The translations under genes were made by a program, and so were the position numbers. A DNA stretch of 64,000 nucleotides from Verrucomicrobiota bacterium (GTDB lineage: Bacteria > Verrucomicrobiota > Verrucomicrobiia > Limisphaerales > J093): assembly GCA_027493615.1 (NCBI GenBank), contig JAOSKK010000001.1, positions 425,629 through 489,628 on the forward strand, written 5' to 3'. Positions 10,434 through 19,483 of the stretch are shown piece by piece; the stretch's first letter is position 1, and every line of letters begins with the position of its first letter. The notes below the pieces were generated by a model. That model was not told where the DNA came from. It was given only the letters and a program-made list of their open reading frames with translations, and did not search any database.

Positions 10434-10967
10434 GGCGAGGGAGCGGAAGCGGCCGGGGGTGATGGGCTTTTCGAGCTCGAAATACACGCCGTCGTAGAGG
10501 TTGAACAGGAAGTAGCGCAGGACGGACTTGAACGGGATTAGATTGCGCAGTTTCTGGCGCAGGTTGCGTGCGTCGCCGAAGAGACGGGCCTCGATGAGCC
10601 GGAAGCGGAACGGCACGTAGTAACTGTACGGCCAGCCCTCGCAGAAATAGTGCATGGTCTGCTCGGTGAAGAAGTGGCGGTGGGTGGGATCCTGAAAGGC
10701 CCAGTCGCTCTTGGCGTACGGCACGAAGATGCGCACGCGGCCGCCCGGCTGGAGCAGACGATGGACCTCACCCAGCACGCGCCCGACGTCCTCGAGGTGC
10801 TCGAGCACGTTGTCCAGGAGCACCTCCTCGACCGAGTCGGCTGGAAACGGGTAGGGGACGCGGTCGAGATCGAAGTGGCGGTCGGCCCGGACGTGGGGGA
10901 GCACGTCGCAATTGACATAGCCGGGCAGGTACTTCTGCCCGCAGCCGAGGTTGAGTTTCAAGCCCAT
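10430..10967 (-). CDS. class I SAM-dependent methyltransferase
   Basis: MGLKLNLGCGQKYLPGYVN at the start carries the SAM-binding motif I (LNLGCG); DNVLEHLEDVGRVLGEVHRL and GGRVRIFVPYAKSDWAFQ are the usual motif-post-I and motif-III regions of Methyltransf_11 proteins that modify sugars or small molecules. As read, the frame has no stop and enters the YfhO gene. If one base is miscounted in the C-run near 10450, the gene would end at TGA 10430-10432 in an ATGA overlap with the YfhO start, giving about 180 residues. The neighbouring membrane protein and the divergent exosortase/polysaccharide genes suggest a role in envelope glycan modification; substrate unknown. Confidence 0.75.
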
Positions 10968-11158
10968 GGTGGTTCGGGGCGCGCGGAACCGGGACGGAGC
11001 TTAGTCGGGTTCGGGCCGGCGAGGGAACCGCGAAACACGCGAAACGGGGGAAAGCCGTGAGCCAGGCGGAGACGGTGAGGCGGAAGGAGGGGGCCCTGCG
11101 ACCGGTATTGGCCGGGGGATGGAAGTCGTGGCGGAGGATCATCGCCGGAATGTCACCT

Positions 11159-11181
11159 CGCCTCCTCAGGTCGGCGCCTGC
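11159..11181 (+). repeat. degenerate single arm of hairpin repeat family
   Basis: CGCCTCCTCAGGTCGGCGCC matches the right arm of the hairpin repeat at 42754-42776 with few changes. The expected left arm 25 nt upstream is barely recognisable, so this is a decayed copy. It lies in the 282-bp gap between the divergent methyltransferase and exosortase genes, where no other feature is clear. Confidence 0.5.
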
Positions 11182-11249
11182 GGCCGCGCGCGTTGCGCCG
11201 CCGAAGAATCGCGGCTTTTCAGTTGTCTTTGAGGCGGGCTCCCGGTGAG

Positions 11250-12235
11250 ATGCGGGGCGCGCGTATGGCGGAAGCCGCGAATCAGAATGGCACGGTGTTG
11301 GACGGCATTCGGGAGGAATTGCCGGGCGTGTGGCGTGCGCTGCCGGACAAGGGACTGTTCTTCGGCCTGCTGGGCGCCTGGATGCTGCTGTTCCATTTCG
11401 TGGGCAACTCGACCTTCGGCTACATCGACACGCCGTCGCTGTTCGGTTGGTTGAACATGGCGTACAACGCACCGGGCTCCGAGGACGGGCACGGGAACCT
11501 GATCCCGCTGGTGGTGCTCGGGCTGATGTGGTGGAAGCGCGAACGGTGGTTGAACCTGCCGAAGGCGGTGTGGTGGCCCGGGCTGTTGGGGTTGGCGGCG
11601 GCGGTCGTGCTGCATGTCCTGGGCTACGTGGTCCAGCAACCCAAGGTGTCGGTGGTCGCGTTCTTTGGCGGCGTGTATGCCCTGACGGCGACCGTCTGGG
11701 GTTGGCGGTTCGCGCGCGAGATCATCTTCCCGTTTGTTCTGTTCGTGTTCTCGGTGCCGCTGACGGGGCATACGGATGCGCTGACCGTGCCGCTGCGGCA
11801 TGTGTCGACGGACATCACCGTGGGATTGGTCCGGCACGGGCTGGGCATCCCGGTCCTGCGCGAGGGGTCCAGTTGATGGATCCGCGCGGGACTTACCAGT
11901 ACGAAGTGGCGGCGGCGTGCAGCGGCATCAACAGCCTGATCACCCTGATGGTGCTCACCTCGGTGTACGGGTGCATCACTTTCACGCGAAACTGGAAGCG
12001 CCTGCTCATCTTCTCGCTCGCGCTGCCGCTGGCGCTGACGGGTAACGTCATCCGCCTGACCAGCATCATCGTGGCCTCGGAGGCCTTCGGGCGCGGGGCG
12101 GGTGAGTTCGTGCATGAATGGTTCGGCTTCGTGACCTTCGGCCTGGCGATGGCCGCCCTGCTGGCGGTGGGGCACTGGCTGCGCGAGCCCGCAGAACCGA
12201 CCGTGCCGGGCGGCTTGAGCCCGCGGACCGCGTGA
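11250..12235 (+). CDS. exosortase (XrtA/EpsH-like transpeptidase; one frameshift)
   Basis: Polytopic inner-membrane protein of about 325 residues, matching the exosortase/archaeosortase family in length. The three catalytic signatures are all visible: AACSGINSL with the active-site Cys (codon near 11917), GNVIRLTSI with the conserved Arg, and EFVHEWFGF with the conserved His. An N-terminal hydrophobic run begins with LFFGLLGAWMLLFHFVG. A frame change near 11870 (GAGGGGTCC, one G short) separates the first eight or so spans from the catalytic part. Start at 11250 (MRGARMAEA) or 11265 (MAEA). It cleaves PEP-CTERM tails such as that of the protein at 1337-1862, and is followed 10 nt later by its usual partner EpsI. 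Confidence 0.9.
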
Positions 12236-12245
12236 GGGATCCGGC

Positions 12246-12992
12246 ATGAAGCTCCTCCACCTGCTCGTCGCAGCGGCGGCCCTGACCCTCATGGGGGCGG
12301 GGGCGGCCGTGCTGCTGCATCTCAAGGCCATCCAGCGGTTGGGTGAGCCCGGGGTGAAATGGAGTCCGCGGACCACCGACTTGCGGCTGGACATTCCGCT
12401 GCCTGCGCGCGTCCTCGACTACGAGTCCAAGGCCATCGATCCCGAGGCCCAGGAGCTCGAGATGCTGCCGCAAGACACCAGCCTGGCGCGGCGTCTGTAC
12501 GAGGCGCCGGACGGGTTCAAGATCATCGTGGGGGTGGTGCTGATGGGGACCGACCGCACCAGCATCCACAAGCCGGAGTTCTGTCTCCCGGCCCAGGGCT
12601 GGCAGATCGTGGCGAAGGAAACCCGGAGTCTGTCCCTGGATCGCCCGCGGCCGTACGTGTTGCCCCTGGGCAAGTTCGTGACCCGACGGCTGGTGCCGCT
12701 GCCGGGCGGAGGGCACGCGACGCTGGAAGGGGTGTACATCTACTGGTTCGTCTCGGGAGACCGCATCACTGCCAGCCACTGGGGTCGCATGGGATGGATC
12801 ACCTGGGACCTCCTCCAGCGAGGCGTGTTGCCGCGCTGGGCTTACTTGAGTGCCTTTGCCGAATGTCCCCCCGGGCAGCAAGCAGAGGCAACCGAGCGGG
12901 TCGAGAAGTTCCTGGCTGCGGCCGTGCCGGAATTCCAGGTCACGACCGGACAGCCGGCCGTGCCGGCGACGGCGGACGACGGCCGGCGTTGA
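12246..12992 (+). CDS. epsI: EpsI-family exosortase-associated protein
   Basis: Intact 248-residue protein with an N-terminal membrane anchor (LLHLLVAAAALTLMGAGAAVLL). The diagnostic EpsI (DUF3485) segment SIHKPEFCLPAQGW is present near residues 107-120, followed by the aromatic GVYIYWFVSGDRITASHWGR region. EpsI proteins are encoded with or fused to exosortases in exopolysaccharide-associated loci; their biochemical role is not settled. The start codon follows the exosortase stop by 10 nt, indicating translational coupling. The Pro/Ala-rich last 25 residues are not part of the conserved domain. Confidence 0.88.
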   Translation: MKLLHLLVAAAALTLMGAGAAVLLHLKAIQRLGEPGVKWSPRTTDLRLDIPLPARVLDYESKAIDPEAQELEMLPQDTSLARRLYEAPDGFKIIVGVVLMGTDRTSIHKPEFCLPAQGWQIVAKETRSLSLDRPRPYVLPLGKFVTRRLVPLPGGGHATLEGVYIYWFVSGDRITASHWGRMGWITWDLLQRGVLPRWAYLSAFAECPPGQQAEATERVEKFLAAAVPEFQVTTGQPAVPATADDGRR

Positions 12993-13076
12993 GGAGAAGC
13001 CCCAATTCAGGATTGCTGGCGCGGGGCAGGGACTGTCACCATGCGCGGAAGGCGTCGAGTCATTACGTAACGGAAC

Positions 13077-14472
13077 ATGCTGCGTCAACGTCGAGAAGTC
13101 CGGCAACGGATCCAGATGATCGTGGACGCCGGGTTGTTCATGTTGAGCTTCTACCTGGCGCACGCGGTCCGGACGCGTTGGCAGTTCGAGATCTTCGGGG
13201 GGCGCGCCAGATTTATGAATGGGCGGAGTACGAGTGGCTGTTGCTGTTGATCCTGCCGTTGGCGCCGTTGACGCTGCGGATGTGCGGGTTCTACCGGCGG
13301 CCGTGGATCCCGATGCGGGTGCAGACGGCGTGGAGTCTGCTCCGGGCGTGCGTGGCGCTGGTGGTCGGGTTGATCTTGTTGCTCTGGATCTTCCGCGAGA
13401 CCCAGGTGATCGCCCGGTCGGTGCTGGTCTTCTTCGGGTTGATCAGTTTCGCGCTCGTGTCGGTGAAGGAGGAGATCCTGCTGCGCTGGCGGCGGAGCCG
13501 GGTGGGGGATGCCAAGGCCAAACCGCGGATCATCCTGGCGGGGCCGGCGGAGGAGACCGAGCAGTTGGCGCAGGACATGGAGGAGGACGCCGGCGGGGGC
13601 TTCGAGGTGGTGGCGCGGCTGGACCTGAACACGGCACCGGTCGAGCGGTTGGTCGAGTTGATGCACCAGCATTCACCCAACGGGGTGTTGCTGGCCGCGC
13701 AGCACACGCTCTTCGGCCAGATCGAGCAGGCGATCGCCGTGTGCGAGCGGGAGGGCGTCGAGGTGTGGCTGCTGGCGGATTTCTTCAAGCCACAGATTTC
13801 GAAGACTTCGATCGCGCTGTTTCTGGGTCGGCCGGTGCTGGTGTTCCGCTCGGTGCCGGCGAGTGTGTGGCCGCTGTTCGCCAAGCAGGCCATCGATTTT
13901 CTGGGGGCGCTGGCGCTGTTGGTGCTGCTCGCACCCCCTCCTTCTGGCAGTCGCCGTGGCCATCCGCCTGACGTCGCCCGGGCCGGTGCTCTTCCGCCAG
14001 CAACGGAGTGGTTTGAACGGGCATCCGTTCACGATGCTGAAGTTCCGTTCGATGGTGAGCGATGCCGAGCAACTGCGGCACGAGCTTGAGGCGCTGAACG
14101 AGATGAGCGGGCCGGTGTTCAAGGTGACCAGGACCCGCGCATCACGCCGCTGGGGCGGTTTCTGCGCAAATACAGCATTGATGAACTGCCCCAGTTGTTC
14201 AATGTCCTCGCCGGCGACATGAGCCTGGTGGGGCCACGGCCCTTGCCGGTGCACGAGGTGCAGCGGTTCGATGATCCGGCCCACCGCCGGCGCCTGAGTG
14301 TCAAGCCGGGGTTGACGTGCTGTGGCAGATCTCCGGGCGCAACCAAGTCAAAGACTTTCGCGAATGGGTCAAACTGGACTTGCATTATATCGACAACTGG
14401 TCCCTCTGGCTGGACCTGAGCATCCTGCTGCGCACCGTGCCGGTGGTCCTGGCGGGCACAGGAGCCAAGTGA
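13077..14472 (+). CDS. polyprenyl-phosphate sugar phosphotransferase (WcaJ/EpsB-like; four frameshifts)
   Basis: N-terminal membrane segments ([19 protein letters not shown] and [15 protein letters not shown]), a Rossmann-like middle ([18 protein letters not shown]), then the bacterial sugar transferase catalytic region: [53 protein letters not shown] and [16 protein letters not shown], ending [12 protein letters not shown] and a terminal GTGAK at 14472. These are the conserved KFRSM, DELPQ and SLVGPRP motifs. The enzyme loads the first sugar-1-phosphate onto undecaprenyl phosphate for exopolysaccharide synthesis. Frame changes at about 13200 (a six-G run), 13940, 14130 and 14325. Corrected length of about 465 residues fits the family. 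It is downstream of exosortase/EpsI, the classic arrangement. Confidence 0.88.
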
Positions 14473-14501
14473 CACGCGCCTGACCGGGAGGATCGTCCCT
14501 C

Positions 14502-15506
14502 ATGCCAACCGACCTTCCTCCTCGCCGCCGGCCACGGGCGTCCCGGTCCCCGGTGTCCGTGGTCACGGGCGGGGCGGGGTTTCTGGGGTCGCACCTCGTG
14601 GATCTGCTCCTGGAGCGGGGGCACCGGGTGGTGGTGCTGGACAACCTCGTCACGGGGAACACGGACAACCTGGCGCATCACGCCGGCGACGCGAACTTCC
14701 GCTTCGTCCGCCAGGACGTGACCGAGTACCTGTACCTCCCCGGGCGGGTGGATTACGTCTGGCATTTCGCGTCGCCGGCCAGCCCGGTGGATTATCTCGA
14801 GTTGCCGATCCAGACGCTGAAAGTCGGGTCGCTGGGCACGCACAAGGCCCTGGGCCTGGCCAAGCACAAGGGGGCTCGGTTTCTGCTGGCCTCGACCTCG
14901 GAGGTGTACGGGGATCCCCAGGTACATCCCCAGCCGGAGACCTATTGGGGCCACGTCAACGCGGTTGGGCCTCGCGGTTGCTACGATGAAGCCAAACGCT
15001 TCGCCGAAGCTTTGACCCTGGCTTATTGGCGCGAGCACCGCCTGCCTGTGCGCATCGCCCGCATCTTCAACACCTACGGGCCCCGGATGCGCCTGCGGGA
15101 CGGCCGGGTGGTGCCCTCGTTTCTGGCCGCGGCGTTGCGGGGGCGACCCCTGACGGTCTACGGGGAAGGCCAGCAGACGCGGAGTTTCTGTTACTGTGCG
15201 GATTTGATCGAGGGGATTTACCGGCTGATGATGAGCGGGTCCGCGTTGCCCACCAATCTGGGCAACCCGGTGGAGATGAGCGTGCTGGAATTTGCGCGCG
15301 AGGTGTTGCGGGTGACGGGTTCGCGGAGCCGGATCGTGTTCCGGCCGTTGCCGCAGGATGACCCGCGGCAGCGGCGGCCGGACATTACGCGAGCACGGAA
15401 ACTGCTTAAATGGGAACCTGAAGTCTCGTTGGCGGAAGGTCTGAAACGAACCGTTGCCTGGTTCCGGAAACGTTTGGACGGCGCCGTGGATGCGGCAACT
15501 GAATGA
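14502..15506 (+). CDS. UDP-glucuronate decarboxylase-like NAD-dependent epimerase/dehydratase
   Basis: Intact 334-residue extended short-chain dehydrogenase. [16 protein letters not shown] near residues 23-38 is the NAD-binding glycine motif; [11 protein letters not shown] and [14 protein letters not shown] are the UXS-specific segments; [14 protein letters not shown] carries the catalytic Tyr-x-x-x-Lys pair near residues 160-164; [10 protein letters not shown] and [13 protein letters not shown] complete the family pattern. It would convert UDP-glucuronate to UDP-xylose, a donor for the polysaccharide started by the adjacent sugar transferase. Thirty nucleotides separate the two genes, so they are likely one transcript. 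The residues before VSVVTGG (15 or so) are Arg/Pro-rich and may reflect a start further downstream. Confidence 0.9.
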   Translation: MPTDLPPRRRPRASRSPVSVVTGGAGFLGSHLVDLLLERGHRVVVLDNLVTGNTDNLAHHAGDANFRFVRQDVTEYLYLPGRVDYVWHFASPASPVDYLELPIQTLKVGSLGTHKALGLAKHKGARFLLASTSEVYGDPQVHPQPETYWGHVNAVGPRGCYDEAKRFAEALTLAYWREHRLPVRIARIFNTYGPRMRLRDGRVVPSFLAAALRGRPLTVYGEGQQTRSFCYCADLIEGIYRLMMSGSALPTNLGNPVEMSVLEFAREVLRVTGSRSRIVFRPLPQDDPRQRRPDITRARKLLKWEPEVSLAEGLKRTVAWFRKRLDGAVDAATE

Positions 15507-15636
15507 ACCTATTCAGGAGACTTTTCTGTTTGACCGTCGGATTCATTTCCAGTAACCAGCAACAGAATTCTCGCCCTTGCCTCGGGCCGTGGTTGGCCAC
15601 CGGCGGATCCGGCACGAAGCGGGGCGGGCTGAAGCA

Positions 15637-17553
15637 ATGCTGAACACGTCGAAATCCTTTCTATGCATCGACTTCGGCGCCGGGACGCTGAAGCTGGCGG
15701 AGTTTGACGCCACGGAAGCCGGTGCCCTGCGATTGCTGCGTTATGCCGTCAAGCCGTTGGGCTTGGCCGGGGGGCAGGACGCGGCCCGCGAAGGGGTGCT
15801 GCTCCGGGGTTTGCAGGAACTGATGGGCGGCAAGGCCTTCAGTGCGAAGAACTGCAATGTCTGCGCCCCCGGATTCCAGGCGTTTTCGAAGTTCATCAAG
15901 CTGCCCCCGGTGGACGCCTCGAAAGCGACGCAGATCATCCAGTACGAGGCCCAGCAGAACGTCCCTTTTCCCCTGGATGAGGTCGTCTGGGATTACCAGA
16001 TCCTGGGCAACCTGCCTTCCGGCGAGCTGGAAGTCCTGCTGGTGGCCATCAAGACCACCCTCGTCGAAGGCATGTTCAAGTCCGCCGAAAGCCAGGGCTT
16101 GCGGCTGGACGTGGTGGACGTGGCGCCGGCCGCCCTGGCCAACGCCTTCCGCTACAATTACGGCGACCAGGAAGGTTGTTCGATGCTCCTGGACATCGGG
16201 GCCAAGACCAGCAACGTCCTCTTCTTCGAGAAGAACAAGATTTACTGCCGCACGATCAACATCGGGGCCAACTCGATCACCCAGGAGTTCGCCGCCGAAT
16301 CCAAGCTCCCGTTCAGCGAGGCGGAGAAGCTCAAGATCGCCGAGGGCTTCGTGAGTTTGGGAGGTGCCTACGAGGAACCGGACAACCCCCGCCAGGCCGC
16401 CATCTCGAAGATCGCGCGGCAGGTGATGACCCGGCTGCACATCCAGGTCAACCAGACCATCCAATTCTACCGCAGTCAGCAGGGGGGCGGCCCCCAGCGG
16501 GTCTTCCTGGCCGGTGGCGCGTCCATCATGGCTTACACCGCCCAGTTCTTCGCCGAGAAACTCAACGTCTCCGTCGACTACTTCAACCCCTTCCGCAACG
16601 TCGAGATTGATCCCTCGGTCAACATCGAGGAACTCGCCAAGGTGGCTCATGCCTTCGGCGAAGTGGTGGGCCTGGGCCTCCGGAACCCGACCCGCTGCCC
16701 CGTCGAGCTGAACCTCATCCCGAGAGCCATCCTCAAGCGGCAGCAGCTCAACCAGAAAAAGCCGTACTTCATCGCCGCTGCCATCAGCTTGGTCGCATCC
16801 ATTTTCGCCCTGGGACTCTTCTTTGACCGGGTCGCCTACGCCAAGCAGGAGGAGTTCAAGAAGCGCGAGCCCAAGGTCACGCAGTTGGACATGCGGGCAC
16901 GGGCGTTCCGCGAGGCCATGAACAAGCGGAACGAGATCCAGCGCACCGTCGATCAATACACGGAATGGCTCGAGACCCGGTTCGCGTGGGCGGACCTGCT
17001 CACCGCCTTGCGGGATGCCTTGGTCGAGGCCGAGCGCAACACGAGCCAACCCGGCATGCCCACCGCGGTTTGGATCGAACGGATGTTCGCCGACAACCTC
17101 CAGGCCCTGCCCGAGGAGGAACAGACGCAGGAGTCTTCTCCACGGCCGATGATGGACATCCGTATGATGATGCGCTACGGGCTGCTGCCCAAGGGCATGA
17201 AGATTGTCCAGACGGAGACCGAGGCCGACGCTGGGACCGGCGACGCGGCGGCCGATGCTTCGGCTGGGGCTCCGGCGGATCCCTACGCGATCTCCTCCGC
17301 CCCGGCCCAGACGCGAAACACGAACGAGGTGTCCTCGATCAAGGTGACCTGTCGGGCCATCAGTTGGGCCCGCGTCCGGCCGGCCGTCGACACCCAGCTT
17401 CAGATCAACCTCCGCGACGCCTTGCTGCGCAGTCCGCTGTTCCTCTCCGGGACCAATGGTACGCAACTCTCGGGAGAAGTGCGGACGGACGAGGGCACCA
17501 ACACCTTCCGGTTCGACGTGCTGCTCAAGCTCGCCAAGCCCATCAAGCTGTAA
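15637..17553 (+). CDS. pilM: PilM-PilN fusion, type IV pilus-like assembly protein (Amuc_1101-like)
   Basis: Intact 638-residue protein from ATG 15637 (MLNTSKSFLCIDFGAGTLKL). Residues 1-365 are the actin-like PilM fold: the phosphate loop FLCIDFGAGTLKLAEF, AAALANAFRYN region, MLLDIGAKTSNVLFFE (second phosphate loop near residue 183) and RVFLAGGASIMAY (adenosine loop). A membrane span (FIAAAISLVASIFALGLFF, near 378-397) and a coiled coil follow, as in PilN, with a Pro/Ala-rich tail. In most bacteria PilM and PilN are separate; here they are one polypeptide bridging cytoplasm and periplasm. Gene order with the next three genes parallels Amuc_1101-1098 of Akkermansia muciniphila, as I recall it. 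The 130-bp upstream gap holds no convincing promoter. Confidence 0.88.
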   Translation: MLNTSKSFLCIDFGAGTLKLAEFDATEAGALRLLRYAVKPLGLAGGQDAAREGVLLRGLQELMGGKAFSAKNCNVCAPGFQAFSKFIKLPPVDASKATQIIQYEAQQNVPFPLDEVVWDYQILGNLPSGELEVLLVAIKTTLVEGMFKSAESQGLRLDVVDVAPAALANAFRYNYGDQEGCSMLLDIGAKTSNVLFFEKNKIYCRTINIGANSITQEFAAESKLPFSEAEKLKIAEGFVSLGGAYEEPDNPRQAAISKIARQVMTRLHIQVNQTIQFYRSQQGGGPQRVFLAGGASIMAYTAQFFAEKLNVSVDYFNPFRNVEIDPSVNIEELAKVAHAFGEVVGLGLRNPTRCPVELNLIPRAILKRQQLNQKKPYFIAAAISLVASIFALGLFFDRVAYAKQEEFKKREPKVTQLDMRARAFREAMNKRNEIQRTVDQYTEWLETRFAWADLLTALRDALVEAERNTSQPGMPTAVWIERMFADNLQALPEEEQTQESSPRPMMDIRMMMRYGLLPKGMKIVQTETEADAGTGDAAADASAGAPADPYAISSAPAQTRNTNEVSSIKVTCRAISWARVRPAVDTQLQINLRDALLRSPLFLSGTNGTQLSGEVRTDEGTNTFRFDVLLKLAKPIKL

Positions 17554-17555
17554 CT

Positions 17556-18606
17556 ATGGACTGGATCAAGAAGAACCTCGGCCTGGTGATCAGCGGGGTG
17601 GTGGCGCTGGTGCTGCTCGGGCTCGCCGGTTACTACCTCTATTCGAAGTACACGCTCTCGGCCACCCAGTCCGCCCAGCTCGAGGAACAGGAATCCAAGC
17701 TCCAGGCACTGATCAACCTCCGGCCCAACCCCGGACGGGGGCAAGGTCGACAACATCGCAGCGGCCCGGGAGCAGGAGCAACGGCTGCGGGAGTTTGCCG
17801 AGAGAGCGCGCAGCCTCTTCGTGAACGTGCCCTATCCCACCAACCTGGATAGCGGCTCCTTCCGCCTGCTGCTCGACGAGACGCTCGAGGACCTGCAGCG
17901 CACCGCTCGCAATTCCGGGACCAAGCTCCCCGACAACTTCGCGTTCACCTTCTCGGTTCAGAAGTCGCTCGCCGCCATCAAGGCCAGCACCATCGTGCCC
18001 CTGGCGCGGACCCTGATGGAGGTCCGGGCCATCGCGGACGTGCTCTTCGACGCCAAGGTGATCGAGGTGGACCGTATCCGGCGCGTGTCCGTGCCGGACG
18101 AAGACACACCCGTGTCGATGATGATCGGCGGCAGCACGGAGTATTGGACGCGCAAGCCGACGACGAATGAGCTGGCCATCGTGATGCCGTACGAGTTCAC
18201 CTTCCGCTGCTTCAGCAGCGAGCTTCAGCCCGTGCTCGAAGGCCTGGCCCGCAGCCCACACAACTTTCTGGTGAAAAACCTCACCGTCGATACGGGCGAG
18301 ACGAACACCTTCGACATGTACGACCCGAACGCGGGGGGAGGCGAGATGAACATGCCGCGCATGGACCCCCGCATGATGATGATGATGCGTTACGGTCTCC
18401 GACCGGGCATGGGCCGCATGATGATGCCCCCGCCCACGGAGCCAACCGACCCTTCCCAAGCGCCCACCGACCCGACCCGTATTGTGGGCGAGAAGCCCTT
18501 CCGCGTCACGGCCTGGATCGACGTGGTCCGGCTGCGCAGTCCCGAGGAAGCCCCGGCCGGCCGGGGCGGACGTCCTTCCCGCGGGCCCGCGGCCCCTCCC
18601 GGGTGA
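17556..18606 (+). CDS. Amuc_1100-family pilus-like protein (one frameshift)
   Basis: Starts MDWIKKNLGLVISGVVALVLLGLAG at ATG 17556, two nt after the PilM stop, with a single N-terminal membrane anchor and a long helical coiled region. After a frame change near 17735 it continues through SLFVNVPYPTNLDSGSFRLL, a typical Amuc_1100-family region, then DVLFDAKVIEVDRIRRVSV and a domain ending FRVTAWIDVVRLR. A Met-rich patch (RMDPRMMMMMRYGL) is unusual. Corrected length is about 350 residues (Amuc_1100 is 317). Removing one G near 18602 would add a Pro/Glu-rich tail ending at 18685, overlapping the next gene. In Akkermansia the homologue is a surface-exposed, TLR2-active protein; here the role is inferred as a periplasmic part of the same machine. 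Confidence 0.85.
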
Positions 18607-18672
18607 AGCGCCCGGCGACACCGCGGGGACGATCCAACCGCCGCCACCGGAACCGCGGGAACCAACTGACGC

Positions 18673-19470
18673 ATGGAACTGCTGAAGAATCACTACGAGA
18701 AGGTCATCTTGGGGGTGGTCCTCCTGCTCCTGGCCGTGGTGGCCGGATACCTGCCGTTCGAAGTCGCCAACGTCCGCTCCCGCCTCGACGAGGGGACCAG
18801 CGGGATTGAGCGGGGACGGGTCGATCCCATCCCCGATCTGAACCTGTCCACGAACGAGACCGTGGTCGCACGCCTGAACCGCGAGATCCGGTTTGGCTTC
18901 GGCACCGGCGTCCACGGCCTGTTCAACCCGGCCGGCACTTGGCGGAGGCGGCCCGACGGTCTGCCCGAGCCGCCGCCGCCGGCGGGCATCGAGGGGCTGA
19001 TGGTGACCAAGATCAGTCCGCTGATGTTGCAGATCGATTACCAGGGGCTGTCCACCGGTGGAGGATCGCAACAGCGGTACCGTTTTTACATCAAGGACGA
19101 GAGCTCCACGAACCGCGCCCTCGAACGCGGCCGCATCGTCATCCTGGGACCGGGCTCCAAGCCAGAGGGTTTTGTTATCAAGGAGATCATAGGTCCTAAG
19201 GAAGATCCCGAGCAGTTCCGACTTGAACTGACGGATTCCCGGCAGGGGGTCACGGTGACCAAGGAGCAGGGCTACAGCGAGGTCGCCGGGTACGCCGCGG
19301 ACCTCCGGCACGAGCGCGAAACGCGCAATTTTTTGCGGCAGAAGAAGGGCAGCAAGATCACGGTCGGCGGCACGACTTACAATATCGTTGCCGTGAGTGA
19401 GACCGACGTTACAATCGAGGACGACAAGACCAAACGCCGCACCGTGGTGCCACTCAAGTCCGCGCCGTAA
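18673..19470 (+). CDS. Amuc_1099-like pilus-cluster protein
   Basis: Intact 265 residues. MELLKNHYEKVILGVVLLLLAVVAGYLPF gives an N-terminal membrane anchor of the same design as the preceding protein; the rest is periplasmic, with a beta-rich C-terminal half (SKITVGGTTYNIVAVSETDVTI) that reads like a small PilP/OB-type beta barrel. Recognised mainly by position between an Amuc_1100-like gene and a secretin, the same order as in Akkermansia. It may connect the inner-membrane PilMN platform to the secretin, as PilP does in type IV pili; that is inference. No frame errors. Confidence 0.7.
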   Translation: MELLKNHYEKVILGVVLLLLAVVAGYLPFEVANVRSRLDEGTSGIERGRVDPIPDLNLSTNETVVARLNREIRFGFGTGVHGLFNPAGTWRRRPDGLPEPPPPAGIEGLMVTKISPLMLQIDYQGLSTGGGSQQRYRFYIKDESSTNRALERGRIVILGPGSKPEGFVIKEIIGPKEDPEQFRLELTDSRQGVTVTKEQGYSEVAGYAADLRHERETRNFLRQKKGSKITVGGTTYNIVAVSETDVTIEDDKTKRRTVVPLKSAP

Positions 19471-19483
19471 TCTGCATTGCTTT

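Noticed and set aside
11870..11880. Programmed frameshift in the exosortase gene
   Set aside because: There is no slippery heptamer or downstream structure that I can see, and identical single-base breaks occur in dozens of unrelated genes, so a homopolymer miscount is the simpler explanation.
15530..15558. Promoter upstream of pilM (TTGACC with a box 17 bp later)
   Set aside because: The downstream hexamer TAACCA matches the -10 consensus at only two positions.
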